Part shown: one piece after another, positions 24,538 through 35,497 of the stretch | Position numbering within the stretch: position 1 is the first letter of the stretch | Layout of the letters: each line of letters begins with the position of its first letter | From: Chlorocebus sabaeus | Taxonomy: Eukaryota; Chordata; Mammalia; Primates; Cercopithecidae | Assembly (NCBI RefSeq): GCF_047675955.1 | Contig: NC_132912.1 | Location: 16,156,500 to 16,220,499 of the forward strand | Length of the DNA stretch: 64,000 nucleotides | Direction of reading: 5' to 3' | Program-made: the position numbers and the translations under genes | The notes under the pieces: generated by a model | Told to the model about the DNA's origin: nothing | The model's input: the letters and a program-made list of their open reading frames with translations, nothing else | Database searches by the model: none

Positions 24538-25379
24538 ATTTCTATATTTTATTCTCTTATTTTTTGCTGCAAAAGGTTTATTTCCATTTGGTCCAAGGCT
24601 TGGGAGAGGGCTCCAAGATTGTTAAAAAGCTGGCTAGTGGCTCAATGAAGAAGCTCAGGCAGAAAGAAGCTCAGCCCTGATTCTTTGAGAAGGGCCCTTC
24701 AGAAGTCACTGGGCTCAGGAGGCTCCTAGTTGTGCTTTGAGAGTGAGACTTTTGAAGACATACTTGCCCAGTCTGGCCTGGGGGCCAGACAGCCTGCAGA
24801 GGTTAGTCAGGTCCACCCATCTCCTTGATGAATCTTACTTCTTCACTTCCTCGTCTAGGAATTCACTCTCCAGGAAGTCACGGAGATGGCAGTCTGTGCG
24901 GGCAGAACCCAGGGCATGGAAACCCAAAAAGGCCTGGTTCGGTGCTTCTCTAGAACCATGGTAGTTTTCATGGGGTCCAGCGATTTACCCCACTCATCTT
25001 AAGACAGCTTCTGCCCTTCCTGGAATGCAGTGTGGTTGCTGCCCTGGTTTTGCATGTTCAAAATAGAAGCTCAGAGAGAGGTAGGAAGCCTCAGATGCAA
25101 ATTGACCAGGCCGTTGACAGCTACTTCCACCTCAGTGGAATAATTCTGAGAAATCTGGAAGTTCATAGTTGGTCACCAAGAAGGAGTTTACATCAAAACC
25201 GATGTTGGGTGATCCCAGACCAGGAGATGGCCAAGAAGATGGTCCTGGAGGTTGCAAGTTAAGAAGAGATGGGAGGGTGGTTGGAGGCTGGAAGAGAGAG
25301 AGAGTCTATTCCTTCCAAACACTGTTGAAGCAAGAGACACATTCACAGGACTGGTGAATGCACTGCCAATTTCTATATT
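24538..25379 (-). pseudogene. FTL: Ferritin light chain processed pseudogene
   Basis: The parent gene encodes the light subunit of cytosolic ferritin, which helps nucleate iron inside the 24-mer shell. Read on the minus strand, 25368-24549 is collinear with the spliced FTL mRNA. It has a 5' UTR with the iron-responsive-element region (near 25319), a degraded start (about 25164-25166), CDS blocks such as CAGAATTATTCCAC, GATGAGTGGGGTAAA and CATGCCCTGGGTTCTGCCCG, a stop at 24726-24728, and a 3' UTR ending GGACCAAATGGAAATAAA (signal complement 24577-24582), then an A-rich tail. ATTTCTATATT flanks it at 24538-24548 and 25369-25379. There are no introns. About 90 bases of CDS are missing between the blocks TTCTATTTT and ATGCAAAACC, and frameshifts and stops occur, so no ferritin can be made. 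It sits inside an old L1M. Parent identification is from memory of the FTL sequence but rests on many matching blocks. Confidence 0.93.
25307..25338 (-). promoter_or_regulatory. Relic iron-responsive element in FTL pseudogene
   Basis: The minus strand reads GCTTCAACAGTGTTTGGA. The canonical CAGTGT loop (complement at 25319-25324) is kept, with the five-base upper stem TTCAA/TTGGA, where IRP1/IRP2 bind in the parent mRNA. The lower stem has changes (AAGGAAT in place of the expected CGGAAC-like arm). It would matter only if this DNA were transcribed on the minus strand. Confidence 0.75.
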
Positions 25380-25855
25380 AAAAAGAATGTGATCGGTTAT
25401 ATTCCTCTTTTTTTTTGAATTTGCTTACTTTATTGCACAATATATAAATATGTTTAATGAATGTTCAAATAACACTTTAATGAAAGTTTTGGGGGTCCTC
25501 TCTATATGAAGTTCTATATAATATGTTAAAAGTTTTTATGTAATTTCCAGGTAGTTGGGAATTTTACTTATGTATTTGTTATTGATTTCTAGCTTAATTC
25601 AACTGCAAATTAGGGAAAATATTCTATGTCATGCCAATCATTGAAATGTATTGAGTCTCTCTTTATGGTCCAGTGTGTGATCTGTTCTGGAAAATATTCC
25701 ATACACATTTGTAAAAAATGATTACTGAGTTATGTGTTCTATGTATGTCTATTAGGTGAAAGCTAGTAATTTTGTTGTTCAGATCTTCTATACCCTTTCT
25801 GATCTTTTCTGCTTATTATGCCAGCTATCAAGAAAAATGAATTAAAGTTTCTGAC

Positions 25856-25995
25856 TACAGCAAGTCCTCATGTAATGTCATGGATAGTTTCTTGAAAACT
25901 GTGACTTAAAGCACAAAGACGTATAATGAAATTACTTTTATCAACTGGGGATCTTTTTTTCTCATCAAAGTTATGACAAAATGACACTGAATGAA
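25856..25995. repeat. Possible old DNA-transposon-like fragment
   Basis: GCAAGTCCTCATGTAATGTC...GAAAACTGTGACTTAAAGC resembles a dispersed mammalian repeat that I recognise but cannot name. Short and diverged. Confidence 0.35.
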
Positions 25996-26394
25996 ATATT
26001 TTTCAAGGACCTGTGCATCATTTGATTGGAAATTAGTCCATTTCTCTTTTTAGTTCTATCAACTTTTGTTTTCCATGGTATCAAAGTAAGTTTTTATAGG
26101 AATGTCTTATTTTGTCTTCAGTCCATTGATGACTTTTTTGTGCCCCCAAAATTAAATACTAGTTGAGTCTTTTATGAACATGTCATTTACTTTTAGCAAT
26201 ATCTACATTTGCATTTATGTCACTTCCTATATCATTCCTGTTTGTTCTAAATTGCACTAAATTTCAAAAATACTATTTTTTCTCTGTGCCACCTCTATCC
26301 TACTTTCATTGAAGATGGTGTTTTCTTTCTAATTTTATTTTAAAGAGTTTCAGCTAGTTCAGTAGATGGCTATGCTCCATTTCATTATTACTTG
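25996..26394. other. Mostly unassigned, possibly L1M residue
   Basis: TCTTTTTAGTTCTATCAACT and AGTCCATTGATGACTTTTTT are weakly L1-like in the minus orientation. No gene is seen. Confidence 0.3.
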
Positions 26395-26600
26395 TAGTCT
26401 CAACAACATGGGCTTTAGAGTTACACAGATGTGAGTTTGAATTGTTATTCTTCCACTTAGTAGTTGTGTGTATGAGTCACTTAATCACTTTGCACCCCAG
26501 TTCCCTCTTTACAACACTATCTGGAATTTTTGTGAAGAACAAGGAAGATGATTTATTTAAAGATCTTAGCAATTCAATAAATAGTAGGTTTACATATCTT
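26395..26600 (+). repeat. MIR element
   Basis: ACATGGGCTTTAGAGTTACA, CAGATGTGAGTTTGAATTG, TTCCACTTAGTAGTTGTGTG and GAGTCACTTAATCACTTTGC, ending AATTCAATAAATAGTAGG. A nearly full-length MIR in plus orientation. Confidence 0.85.
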
Positions 26601-26610
26601 TATTTTAATT

Positions 26611-26904
26611 TTAATTTTTATTGATACAGGATCTTACTCTCTCAACCAAGCTGGAGTGCAGTGACACGTTCACAGCTCACTGCAGCCTCGACCTCCTTTA
26701 CTCAAGTGATCCTCCCACCTCAGCCTCCCCAGTAGCTGAGACTATAGGCACAAACCACCTTACCTGACTAATTTTTGTATTTGTCTGTAGAGACAGGATT
26801 TCGCCATGTTGCCCATTCTGGTCTTGAACTCCTGGTCTCAGGTGATCTTCCCGCCTCAGGCTCCTAAAGCACTGGGATTACAGGCATGAGCCTCCATGCC
26901 CAGC
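26611..26904 (-). mobile_element. AluJ-type element
   Basis: Inverted full-length Alu whose tail has decayed to TTTTAA units. AluJ-type features are CTGCAGCCTCGACCTCC and the high divergence. Confidence 0.85.
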
Positions 26905-26916
26905 ATATCTTTTCTT

Positions 26917-27218
26917 TCTTTTTTTTTTTTTTAAATTTGATTTTTTATTATTATTATACTTTAAGTTCTAGGGTACATGTGCACAACGTGCAGGTTTGTT
27001 ACATATGTATACTTGTGCCATGTGGTGTGCTGCACCCATCAACTCGTCAGCACCCATCAACTGGTCATTTACATCAGGTATAACTCCCAATGCCATCCCT
27101 CCCCCCTCCCCCCTCCCCATAATAGGCCTCGGTGTGTGATGTTCCCCTTCCAGAGTCCAAGTGATCTCATTGTTCAATTCCCACCTATGAGTGAGAACAT
27201 GCGGTGTTTGGTAATGGC
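26917..27218 (-). mobile_element. Short 5'-truncated young L1 3' end
   Basis: A poly(T) tail (26919-26932) is followed by inverted L1 3' UTR and the last bases of ORF2, about 300 bases. The 3' UTR shares unusual wording with the L1 at 28953 (ATTTACATCAGGTATAACTC, then a C-rich tract at 27097-27118). It carries an extra 18-base repeat at 27033-27050. TSD not found. Confidence 0.88.
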
Positions 27219-27815
27219 ACCTATCAACTTACCTACATAGTGGGAGGAAGATCAGGGGACTGCAAAAGGTTAATAGAAGGTTGAAGGGGTAGCTAAAAGG
27301 TTCAAAACCTGAACAATCTTAACTTGGGAAGAGTAGGGATGACTGGAAACAGAAACTCTACCATTACCAGAACTCTCATCACCCCTGTCTGTGTCAACTT
27401 CATTCATTCACACCACCTCCCTCCATTTGGCAGAGGTCACAGCTGATATTGCTTCTGAGATTGCAGACGTTCAGCTTCATAACCAGTGAGGATGGAAGCT
27501 TCTCTAGATGAGCTGCAAGGGGGAGAGTCTTGTTGTCCTGGACTGGGTGTTTGTCCTTCCCTTGGACCAATTACTGTGGCCAGAAGAGAGGGATGGATAC
27601 TGGATAATCTAAAGTTATGTGTTTAGCACCTGTTTTCTTTGTCTTTGTGCTAGAATGGTTTTGATCCAAATTTGGAACAGAAGACTTGCTTTGTACCTAA
27701 TTCTGAATGCTCTGAAGGTATTCAATAATCCCTTTAACTGTGTGCTTGGCTTCAATCAGGAATTCAACCAGACCTTTTTAAGGTCTAGGGTAGGGTATTC
27801 TCCCTCATGACAGTC
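27219..27815. other. Unassigned; possibly an old LTR or LINE relic
   Basis: No gene. CCTTGGACCAATTACTGTGG and AGAGAGGGATGGATACTGG resemble a dispersed mammalian repeat that I cannot name. Confidence 0.3.
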
Positions 27816-27990
27816 ATGCTGTCTGGGCACCTGTAGTCCCAGCTACTTGGGAGGGTGAGGCAGGAGAATCACTTGAACCCGAGAGGCAGAGGTTACAGTG
27901 AGCTAAGATCACGCCACTACACTCCAGCCTGGGTGACAGAGTGAGACTCCATCTAAAAAGAGAACCAAAACAAAACCAATCAAACGAAAA
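27816..27990 (+). mobile_element. 5'-truncated Alu (right arm)
   Basis: It starts in the right monomer (GGGCACCTGTAGTCCCAGC) and ends with CTCCATCTAAAAAG and an A/C-rich tail. No left monomer. Confidence 0.85.
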
Positions 27991-28274
27991 ACAACAAACA
28001 CCTGTTTAGAGCCTCTTCAGAGCCCCCAGGTTTAATTCAACACAAGTATAGTAATCCCATGTGCTGCACCGGGAAATTTCCCCTAACGTTGACTTGTTTC
28101 TGCACCTTTTCTTCATCTTCTCACCTACACCAGACCTTCCACCTGAATTGGCATAGAAAAGATGGCATGCTAGTCTTCTCACTGATGACAAACAAACAAG
28201 GGTGGACAGGTGGCTCAACGCTACATAACTCTTTGTGTAATAATGGGAGAACCACAACTACTAAGAAAAGATAA

Positions 28275-28500
28275 AACGTGCTGGGTACTTAGTATGTGCT
28301 TGACACTTTGCATGACAACGTCTTTCAAATTTCACAAGAAACCTATGAGAAGACACATTTTACAGACAGGAGTCCAGCAGGGTTGAGTGAGATACACAAG
28401 ATTGCCAAGTCCTTGTACTAGTATGAAAGAAAGAGCAGGCAGTTTGACACCTGTGCCTATGGTCTTTATCAGTGCCTTATAATCTGCCTCTCTGAGGTTA
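28275..28500 (-). repeat. MIR element
   Basis: Inverted MIR order: CTTAGTATGTGCTTGACAC, CACAAGAAACCTATGAGAAG, CATTTTACAGACAGGAGTCC and a weak 5' part near CCTATGGTCTTTATC. Confidence 0.7.
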
Positions 28501-28601
28501 GCAAAGAGGAAGCTTTCACTATTTAAGATAAATGGCATCACATAGGAGTTTAATATTTAAGTGTTTGTTGTTTTTTGTTTGATTAGTTTTGTTTTGGTTT
28601 T

Positions 28602-28891
28602 CTTTTTAGATGGAGTCTCACTCTGTCACCCAGGCTGGAGTGCAGTGGCGTGATCTTAGCTCACTGCAACCTCTGCCTCTCAGGTTCAAGCGATTCTCCT
28701 GCCTCAGCCTCCCAAGTAGCTGGGACTACAGGTGCCCGCCACCACATCTGGCTCATTTTTATTGTATTTTTAGTAGTAATCTTATTGTATTTTTATATTG
28801 GCCAGGCTGGTCTCAAGCTCCTGACCTTGTGATCCGCCCACCTCAGTCTCCCAAAGTGCTGGGACTACAGGTGTGAGCCACTGTGCCTGGC
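28602..28891 (-). mobile_element. AluS-type element
   Basis: Inverted Alu. The TTTTTAGATGGAGTCTCACT start, both monomers and the end GTGAGCCACTGTGCCTGGC are present. A segment around 28765-28800 repeats TATTGTATTTTTA, a small internal duplication. Confidence 0.92.
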
Positions 28892-29194
28892 TGTGTTTTG
28901 TGTTTTAAGCAAACAATTTGTTATGTAAATACAGGTGTTTTTGGATGTGATTGTGTAATCTTTTTTTTTTTTTTTAATTTATTTATTATTATTAAACTTC
29001 AAGTTGTAGGGTACATGTGCACAACGTGCAGGTTTGCTACATATGTATACTTGTGCCATGTTGGTGTGCTGCACCCATCAACTCGTCATTTACATCAGGT
29101 ATAACTCCCAATGCAATCCCTCCCCCCTCCCCCCTCCCCATGATAGGCCCTGGTGTGTGATGTTCCCCTTCCCGAGTCCAAGTGATCTCATTGT

Positions 29195-30600
29195 TCAGTT
29201 CCCACCTACGAGTGAGAACATGCGGTGTTTGGTTTTCTGTTCTTGTGATAGTTTGCTAAGAATGATGGTTTCCAGCTGCATCCATGTCCCTACAAAGGAC
29301 ACAAACTCATCCTTTTTTATGGCTGCATAGTATTCCATGGTGTATATGTGCCACATTTTCTTAATCCAATCTGTCACTGATGGACATTTGGGTTGATTCC
29401 AAGTCTTTGCTATTGTGAATAGTGCTGCAATAAACATACATGTGCATGTGTCCTTATAGCAGCATAATTTATAATCCTTTGGGTATATACCCAGTAATGG
29501 GATGGCTGGGTCATATGGTACATCTAGTTCTAGATCCTTGAGGAATCGCCATACTGTTTTCCATAATGGTTGAACTAGTTTACACTCCCACCAACAGTGT
29601 AAAAGTGTTCCTATTTCTCCACATCCTCTCCAGCACCTGTTGTTTCCTGACTTTTGAATGATCGCCATTCTAACTGGTGTGAGATGGTATCTCATTGTGG
29701 TTTTGATTTGCATTTCTCTGATGGCCAGTGATGATGAGCATTTTTTCATGTGTCTGTTGGCTGTATGAATGTCTTCTTTTGAGAACTGTCTGTTCATATC
29801 CTTTGCCCACTTTTTGATGGGGTTGTTTGTTTTTTTCTTGTAAATTTGTTTGAGTTCTTTGTAGGTTCTGGATATTAGCCCTTTGTCAGATGAGTAGATT
29901 GCAAAAATTTTCTCCCATTCTGTAGGTTGCCTGCTCACTCTGATGGTAGTTTCTTTTGCTGTGCAGAAGCTCTTTAGTTTGATGAGATCCCATTTGTCAA
30001 TTTTGGCTTTTGCTGCCGTTGCTTTTGGTGTTTTAGACATGAAGTCTTTGCCCATGCCTATGTCCTGAATGGTACTACCTAGGTTTTCCTCTAGGATTTT
30101 TATGGTATTAGGTCTAACATTTAAGTCTCTAATCCATCTTGAATTAATTTTCGTATAAGGAGTAAGGAAAGGATCCAGTTTCAGCTTTCTACTTATGGCT
30201 AGCCAGTTTTCCCAGCACCATTTATTAAATAGGGAATCCTTTCCCCATTTCTTGTTTCTCTCAGGTTTGTCAAAGATCAGATGGCTGTAGATGTGTGGTA
30301 TTATTTCTGAGGACTCTGTTCTGTTCCATTGGTCTATATCTCTGTTTTGGTACCAGTACCATGCTGTTTTGGTTACTGTAGCCTTGTAGTATAGTTTGAA
30401 GTCAGGTAGCGTGATGCCTCCAGCTTTGTTCTTTTGACTTAGGATTGTCTTGGAGATGCGGGCTCTTTTTTGGTTCCATATGAACTTTAAAGCAGTTTTT
30501 TCCAATTCTGAGAAGCTCATTGGTAGCTTGATGGGGATGGCATTGAATCTATAAATTACCTTGGGCAGTATGGCCATTTTCACGATATTGATTCTTCCAG
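29195..30600 (-). pseudogene. L1 ORF2p C-terminal part (open frame)
   Basis: This encodes the last 467 or so residues of L1 ORF2p, the L1 endonuclease/reverse transcriptase. It starts at GRINIVKMAILPKVIYRF (just after RT, about residue 808 by alignment to the 1275-residue human protein) and ends at the natural stop after FSLVGGN. The C-terminal cysteine motif C-x3-C-x7-H-x4-C is intact (RCWRGCGEIG...HCWWEC). The frame stays open to the right, to 30748, across the inversion joint. It thus has about 50 extra residues from antisense endonuclease sequence. It lacks the endonuclease and RT domains, so it is inactive alone. Confidence 0.93.
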
Positions 30601-32525
30601 GATATCCAGGAATTGAACTCATCTCTGCAGCAAGCACACCTAATAGACATCTATAGAACTCACCACCCCAAATCAACAGAATATACATTCTTCTCAGCAC
30701 CACATCGTACTTACTCCAAAATTGACCACGTAATCGGAAGTAAAGCACTCCTCAGCAAATGTACAAGAACAGAAATTATAACAAACTGTCTCTCAGACCA
30801 CAGTGCAATCAAATTAGAACTCAGGACTAAGAAACTCAATCAAAACCGCTCAACTACATGGAAACTGAACAACCTGCTCCTGAATGACTACTGGGTACAT
30901 AACGAAATGAAGGCAGAAATAAAGATGTTCTTTGAAACCAATGAGAACAAAGATACAACATACCAGAATCTCTGGGACACATTTAAAGCAGTGTGTAGAG
31001 GGAAATTTATAGCACTAAATGCCCACAAGAGAAAGCAGGAAAGATCTAAAATTGACACTCTAACATCGCAATTAAAAGAACTAGAGAAGCAAGAGCAAAC
31101 ACATTTGAAAGCTAGCAGAAGGCAACAAATAACTAAGATCAGAGCAGAACTGAAGGAGACAGAGACACAAAAAACCCTCCAAAAAATCAATGAATCCAGG
31201 AGTTGGTTTTTTGAAAAGATCAACAAAATTGACAGACCACTAGCAAGACTAATAAAGAAGAAAAGAGAGAAGAATCAAATCGACGCAATTAAAAATGATA
31301 AAGGGGATATCACCACCGACCCCATAGAAATACAAACTACTATCAGAGAATACTATAAACACCTCTACGCAAATAAACTGGAAAATCTAGAAGAAATGGA
31401 TAATTTCCTGGACACTTACACTCTTCCAAGACTAAACCAGGAAGAAGTTGAATCCCTGAATAGACCAATAGTAGGCTCTGAAATTGAGGCAATAATTAAT
31501 AGCCTACCAACCAAAAAAAGTCCAGGACCAGATGGATTCACAGCTGAATTCTACCAGAGGTACAAGGAGGAGCTGGTACCATTCCTTCTGAAACTATTCC
31601 AATCAATAGAAAAAGAGGGAATCCTCCCTAACTCATTTTATGAGGCCAACATCATCCTGATACCAAAGCCTGGCAGAGACACAACAAAAAAAGAGAATTT
31701 TAGACCAATATCCCTGATGAACATCGATGCAAAAATCCTCAATAAAATACTGGCAAACCGGATTCAGCAGCACATCAAAAAGCTTATCCACCATGATCAA
31801 GTGGGCTTCATCCCTGGGATGCAAGGCTGGTTCAACATTCGCAAATCAATAAACATAATCCAGCATATAAACAGAACCAAAGACAAGAACCACATCATTA
31901 TCTCAATAGATGCAGAAAAGGCTTTTGACAAAATTCAACAGCCCTTCATGCTAAAAACGCTCAATAAATTCGGTATTGATGGAACGTACCTCAAAATCAT
32001 AAGAGCTATTTATGACAAACCCACAGCCAATATCATACTGAATGGGCAAAAACTGGAAAAATTCCCTTTGAAAACTGGCACAAGACAGGGATGCCCTCTC
32101 TCACCACTCCTATTCAACATAGTGTTGGAAGTTCTGGCTAGGGCAATCAGGCAAGAGAAAGAAATCAAGGGGATTCAGTTAGGAAAAGAAGAAGTCAAAT
32201 TGTCCCTGTTTGCAGATGACATGATTGTATATTTAGAAAACCCCATTGTCTCAGCCCAAAATCTCCTTAAGCTGATCAGCAACTTCAGCAAAGTCTCAGG
32301 ATACAAAATTAATGTGCAAAAATCACAAGCATTCTTATACACCAGTGACAGTCAAACAGAGAGCCAAATCAGGAATGAACTTCCATTCACAATTGCTTCA
32401 AAGAGAATAAAATACCTAGGAATCCAACTTACAAGGGATGTAAAGGACCTCTTCAAGGAGAACTACAAACCACTGCTCAGTGAAATCAAAGAGGACACAA
32501 ACAAATGGAAGAACATACCATGCTC
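30600..32525 (+). pseudogene. L1 ORF2p endonuclease end plus RT domain (inverted half)
   Basis: An uninterrupted plus-strand frame of about 640 codons corresponds to ORF2p residues about 164-805. It has the end of the endonuclease domain with its SDH motif (residues 61-63 when counted from the TTG codon at 30613), the linker, and the full RT core with FADD at 32209-32220 (residues 533-536). Counting from SDH to FADD matches the human spacing exactly, so no net indel occurred. The endonuclease N-terminus, with the other catalytic residues, and the whole C-terminal domain are missing here. It stops in the TSD (TGA at 32539-32541). Inactive fragment of a self-inverted copy. Confidence 0.93.
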
Positions 32526-32539
32526 GTGTAATCTTTTTT

Positions 32540-34305
32540 GATAGTTTAAATTCTCTGTCAACCTCGTCCCTTTCCTTTGGATAATTTAGTAGCCCAGGGA
32601 ATGTTCCTTTTGAATTTCTTCTTAAAGGTAGAAGAACTGCTGAACAGTAAGAGGAGACTAGAACATTAATGGCCATTGTTAAAGTCCTAGCTCTCCAAAA
32701 TGCAAAACTGTCCTCCTTTGAGCTGTCTGTACCATTGCTTTTGAAGTGAATGTGTCACTTGGCGTTTGAGACATTTACAACTGATATTTCATTCATTACT
32801 TTAATGAAAAGGCAATAATGGAACATCATTCAGATATTTCCATTTTAACAAATTTATAAATTACATATGTGTGTATTTGCATTCCTAAAAAACAGTAGAA
32901 ATCATTAATGTATTCTGTTGATATACACTGTATGATTCCTTGTGGAATTTCAGGAGCAGAGTGCTCTAGCAGCACATTTGAAAGAATTTTGGGTTTTTAT
33001 TCACCTGCTCCAGGAAGAAACTAAAATTTGCATTATTAGAGTTGCAATAGTTGCTTCTCAAAAGATAAGTATACAATTTTGCTGAGTTGGATCAACAGTG
33101 GAAGGTATGTAACATCCATCTTGTAACCAACTTTAATTTTGCCAACTTTAGTCAGACCCTTTAATTAATGGCTAGGGAATTGGCTTCATCTTTTAAAAGA
33201 ATAAAATCTAATTGTGGTTCAAATTAAACAGTCTAATGAAAGTGACCACAAAGCAATTGATCAAAACTAATGGGTAAGTAGTTTTGCTTTCGTTAAGTAA
33301 TCCTCTTGTTTGTTTAACATAAATACTTAAGGGGCTTAACTGAAGCTATTGATGTATTGGAACTTCTAGAGGAAGTATAGCCAATTATTGTTGAAACTAC
33401 TTTTAAAAGAGGAATTGAGCTTAAAAAATGTATATTTTCTTATTTTCCTAGTCAACAAATATTTATAATATTTCTAATACATGCTGAGTGATACATGCTT
33501 TACTCAGGAGACTAAGAAGATCTACCCTCACCAATGTGGATAGTACCACACATGGTTATGAGAGTAGAAATTATGGATTCATAGATCACAACACTGAGAA
33601 ATGGTAGGTGACAACATCTTATTAATATGGGATATCATTCAAAGTTGGAGAGGTGGGAGGAAGAATGGTCTGGAAGCTGCATTGTAGAGCAAGGGATACT
33701 TAATTCCCCTCCACACCCACTCATATCAAGGCTGTAGGAGAAAACCAGAGCCCCCACTTCAGAGCAGAGTCAGGCTTGCCTCAGAACAAGAGGGGAAAAG
33801 AACGTGCAGAGACAAGGTGAAGGACTAAGGGGAGTTTGCTGATAACTAGCTCTGATTTCAGAGGACACGTTGGAAGGGTTGCAGGAATTAGAGGTGACAG
33901 AAAGAAACAGATGGTAGAGGTAAGGATGAGTCTGGGAATGTTTGGGGAGTCAGAGGAAAAGGTTTTAGGGTTCTGTGTTTTCCCCAAATAACTAGGGTAC
34001 AAAGGATTAGGAAGGCAGGGTCTTCGTGTACAGGTTCGCTCCTGATTCTCTATGACAGAGGTGAGTTTTGTGCTTAGCAGGCATGCCTGTACCGATCCAG
34101 TTGAAGAAATAGGACTTCACAGACTCTAGGGATTACACCAAGTGTGAGGCTCCTTCTTCACCTCTGAATGGTTTTGTCTCTAATACAGCCAATAAAGTGA
34201 AACAAGAAGTCTTTCTCTTCTCATCTGACATTGAATTATGTCCATGTTTTTGTGATTTTATTAAATCTAGATCATCAGGTCAGCAGCACACATGACCCAA
34301 GATTG
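32540..34305. other. No recognised gene; unassigned DNA
   Basis: 1.8 kb without a recognised repeat. Short frames only. One of the longer repeat-free stretches of the window, so a reasonable place to look for conserved non-coding sequence. Confidence 0.45.
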
Positions 34306-34617
34306 AAAAATGCACCAAGGCCAAGCGCGGTAGCTCACGTGTGTAATCCCAGCACTCTGAGAGGCTGAAGTGGGAGGATCACTTGAGGTCAGGAGTTCGA
34401 GACCAGACTGTGCAACATGGTGAAACCCCATCTCTATTAAAAATATGAAATCAGCTGGGCACGGTGGTGGGTACCTGTAATCCCAGCTACTTGGGAGGCT
34501 GAGGCAGGAGAATAGCTCGAACCCGAGAGAGGGAGGTTGCAGTGAGCCGAGATCACACCACTGCACCCAAGCCTGGGCAACAGAGCAAGACTCCATCTCA
34601 AGAAAAAAAAAAATGCA
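34306..34617 (+). mobile_element. AluS-type element with short TSD
   Basis: The Alu starts GGCCAAGCGCGGTAGCTCAC near 34319 and ends in an A-run. AAAAATGCA lies at 34306-34314 and 34609-34617. Four extra bases (CCAA) separate the left repeat from the Alu start. Confidence 0.9.
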
Positions 34618-34917
34618 GCTTGGTCTCTTTAAACTGTCATTTGGTTTATTTTAGGGGTATTGAGCACTGCTTACATTTCTCTGCAGTGCTTCAAAGTGAA
34701 TTTCAAAAAAGCAATTATGGCCAAAGGAGTAGTAAAATATCTGGTAAAACAATAGTGACAATGTATTTTTGGCAGACAGTTTTCACAAATACCATCTTTC
34801 CTGATACTGTGGACTTCCGGAATTAATTGGGCTTTAGATTCTCCATCAAATGTACTTAGAGAACTTTCATCATGTTCTTCAGTGGTGATTGTATTCAATT
34901 GATGGTCTTGCTTTAAA

Positions 34918-34983
34918 AATACACGTGTGTGTGCATGCATGTGTATGCATGCACGTACATACACACACATACACACAGATATC
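34918..34983. repeat. Alternating purine-pyrimidine tract
   Basis: ACACGTGTGTGTGCATGCAT and following CA/TG/CG steps to about 34980 make an almost unbroken alternating tract of about 60 bases. Confidence 0.85.
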
Positions 34984-35497
34984 CGGTCTGAATCTTTTTC
35001 TCTGCTCATCCTACTAAAATAAAAAAAATCCCTGTGGTTCTCGTGTATTCTTTCTAGTTGCAACCCTATTCCTAGATTTCAATTTTGCAATGTATCATGC
35101 TAAATTTATATTTAGTTCTTTGAATTAGTTACTCTCATTAGATTTATTAGATCCTGTATCCTATGTAGCTTTAAACTGATTTTAGAGTTTACTGAGCTGC
35201 CCACATTGTGTCACAGACTTGAGTTTGAAAAACTCATCATGTAATCCAGTAGGTATTAGTGAGTTTGTGATATTTTTGCACATATTTTTCTTGCCCAGTC
35301 AAATCTTAGCAAAAAGCATAAATTTAATGCACATAACCCACTGCCAAGTGACACTGAGAACTTGCTTTGCCAAGCAGCTTCCAATTCACCATATGCCACA
35401 GATATTTCTATGCATTAATCCCAATTATATGATAATATCTATTCATATTGTTCACCAAAACTAGTTATGTGGGAGGAGATGCCACATTTTGTAACTC

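Larger units (their letters stand above)
24246..25855 (-). repeat. Old L1M ORF2, split by a processed pseudogene
   Basis: Inverted L1M at about 24246-24537 and 25380-25855 (TATTGATTTCTAGCTTAATT, GTGTGTGATCTGTTCTGG, TTGTTGTTCAGATCTTCTAT). The FTL retrocopy is inserted between the two parts. Confidence 0.65.
28953..32539 (-). mobile_element. Young L1 with 5' inversion (twin priming)
   Basis: The insertion lies on the minus strand, bounded by the 14-bp TSD GTGTAATCTTTTTT at 28953-28966 and 32526-32539. On the minus strand, from right to left, it has an inverted ORF2 segment (32525 to about 30600), then ORF2 C-terminus, 3' UTR and a poly(A) tail (T-run ending at 28975). Both segments remain open in frame. 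No ORF1, 5' UTR or L1 promoter. The inversion joint at about 30600 drops only two codons' worth of ORF2, as twin priming predicts. The 3' UTR holds a C-rich tract at 29118-29139, G-rich on the element's sense strand. Open frames and an exact TSD suggest recent insertion within the monkey lineage; age is an inference. Confidence 0.96.

Noticed and set aside
24737..25357. Plus-strand frames of 60-76 codons
   Set aside because: They are the antisense of the FTL pseudogene.
30888..31226. 112-codon minus frame
   Set aside because: It is an antisense shadow of the open ORF2 half on the plus strand.
34671..35063. 130-codon minus frame
   Set aside because: It crosses the alternating CA/TG tract; low-complexity translation and no family.
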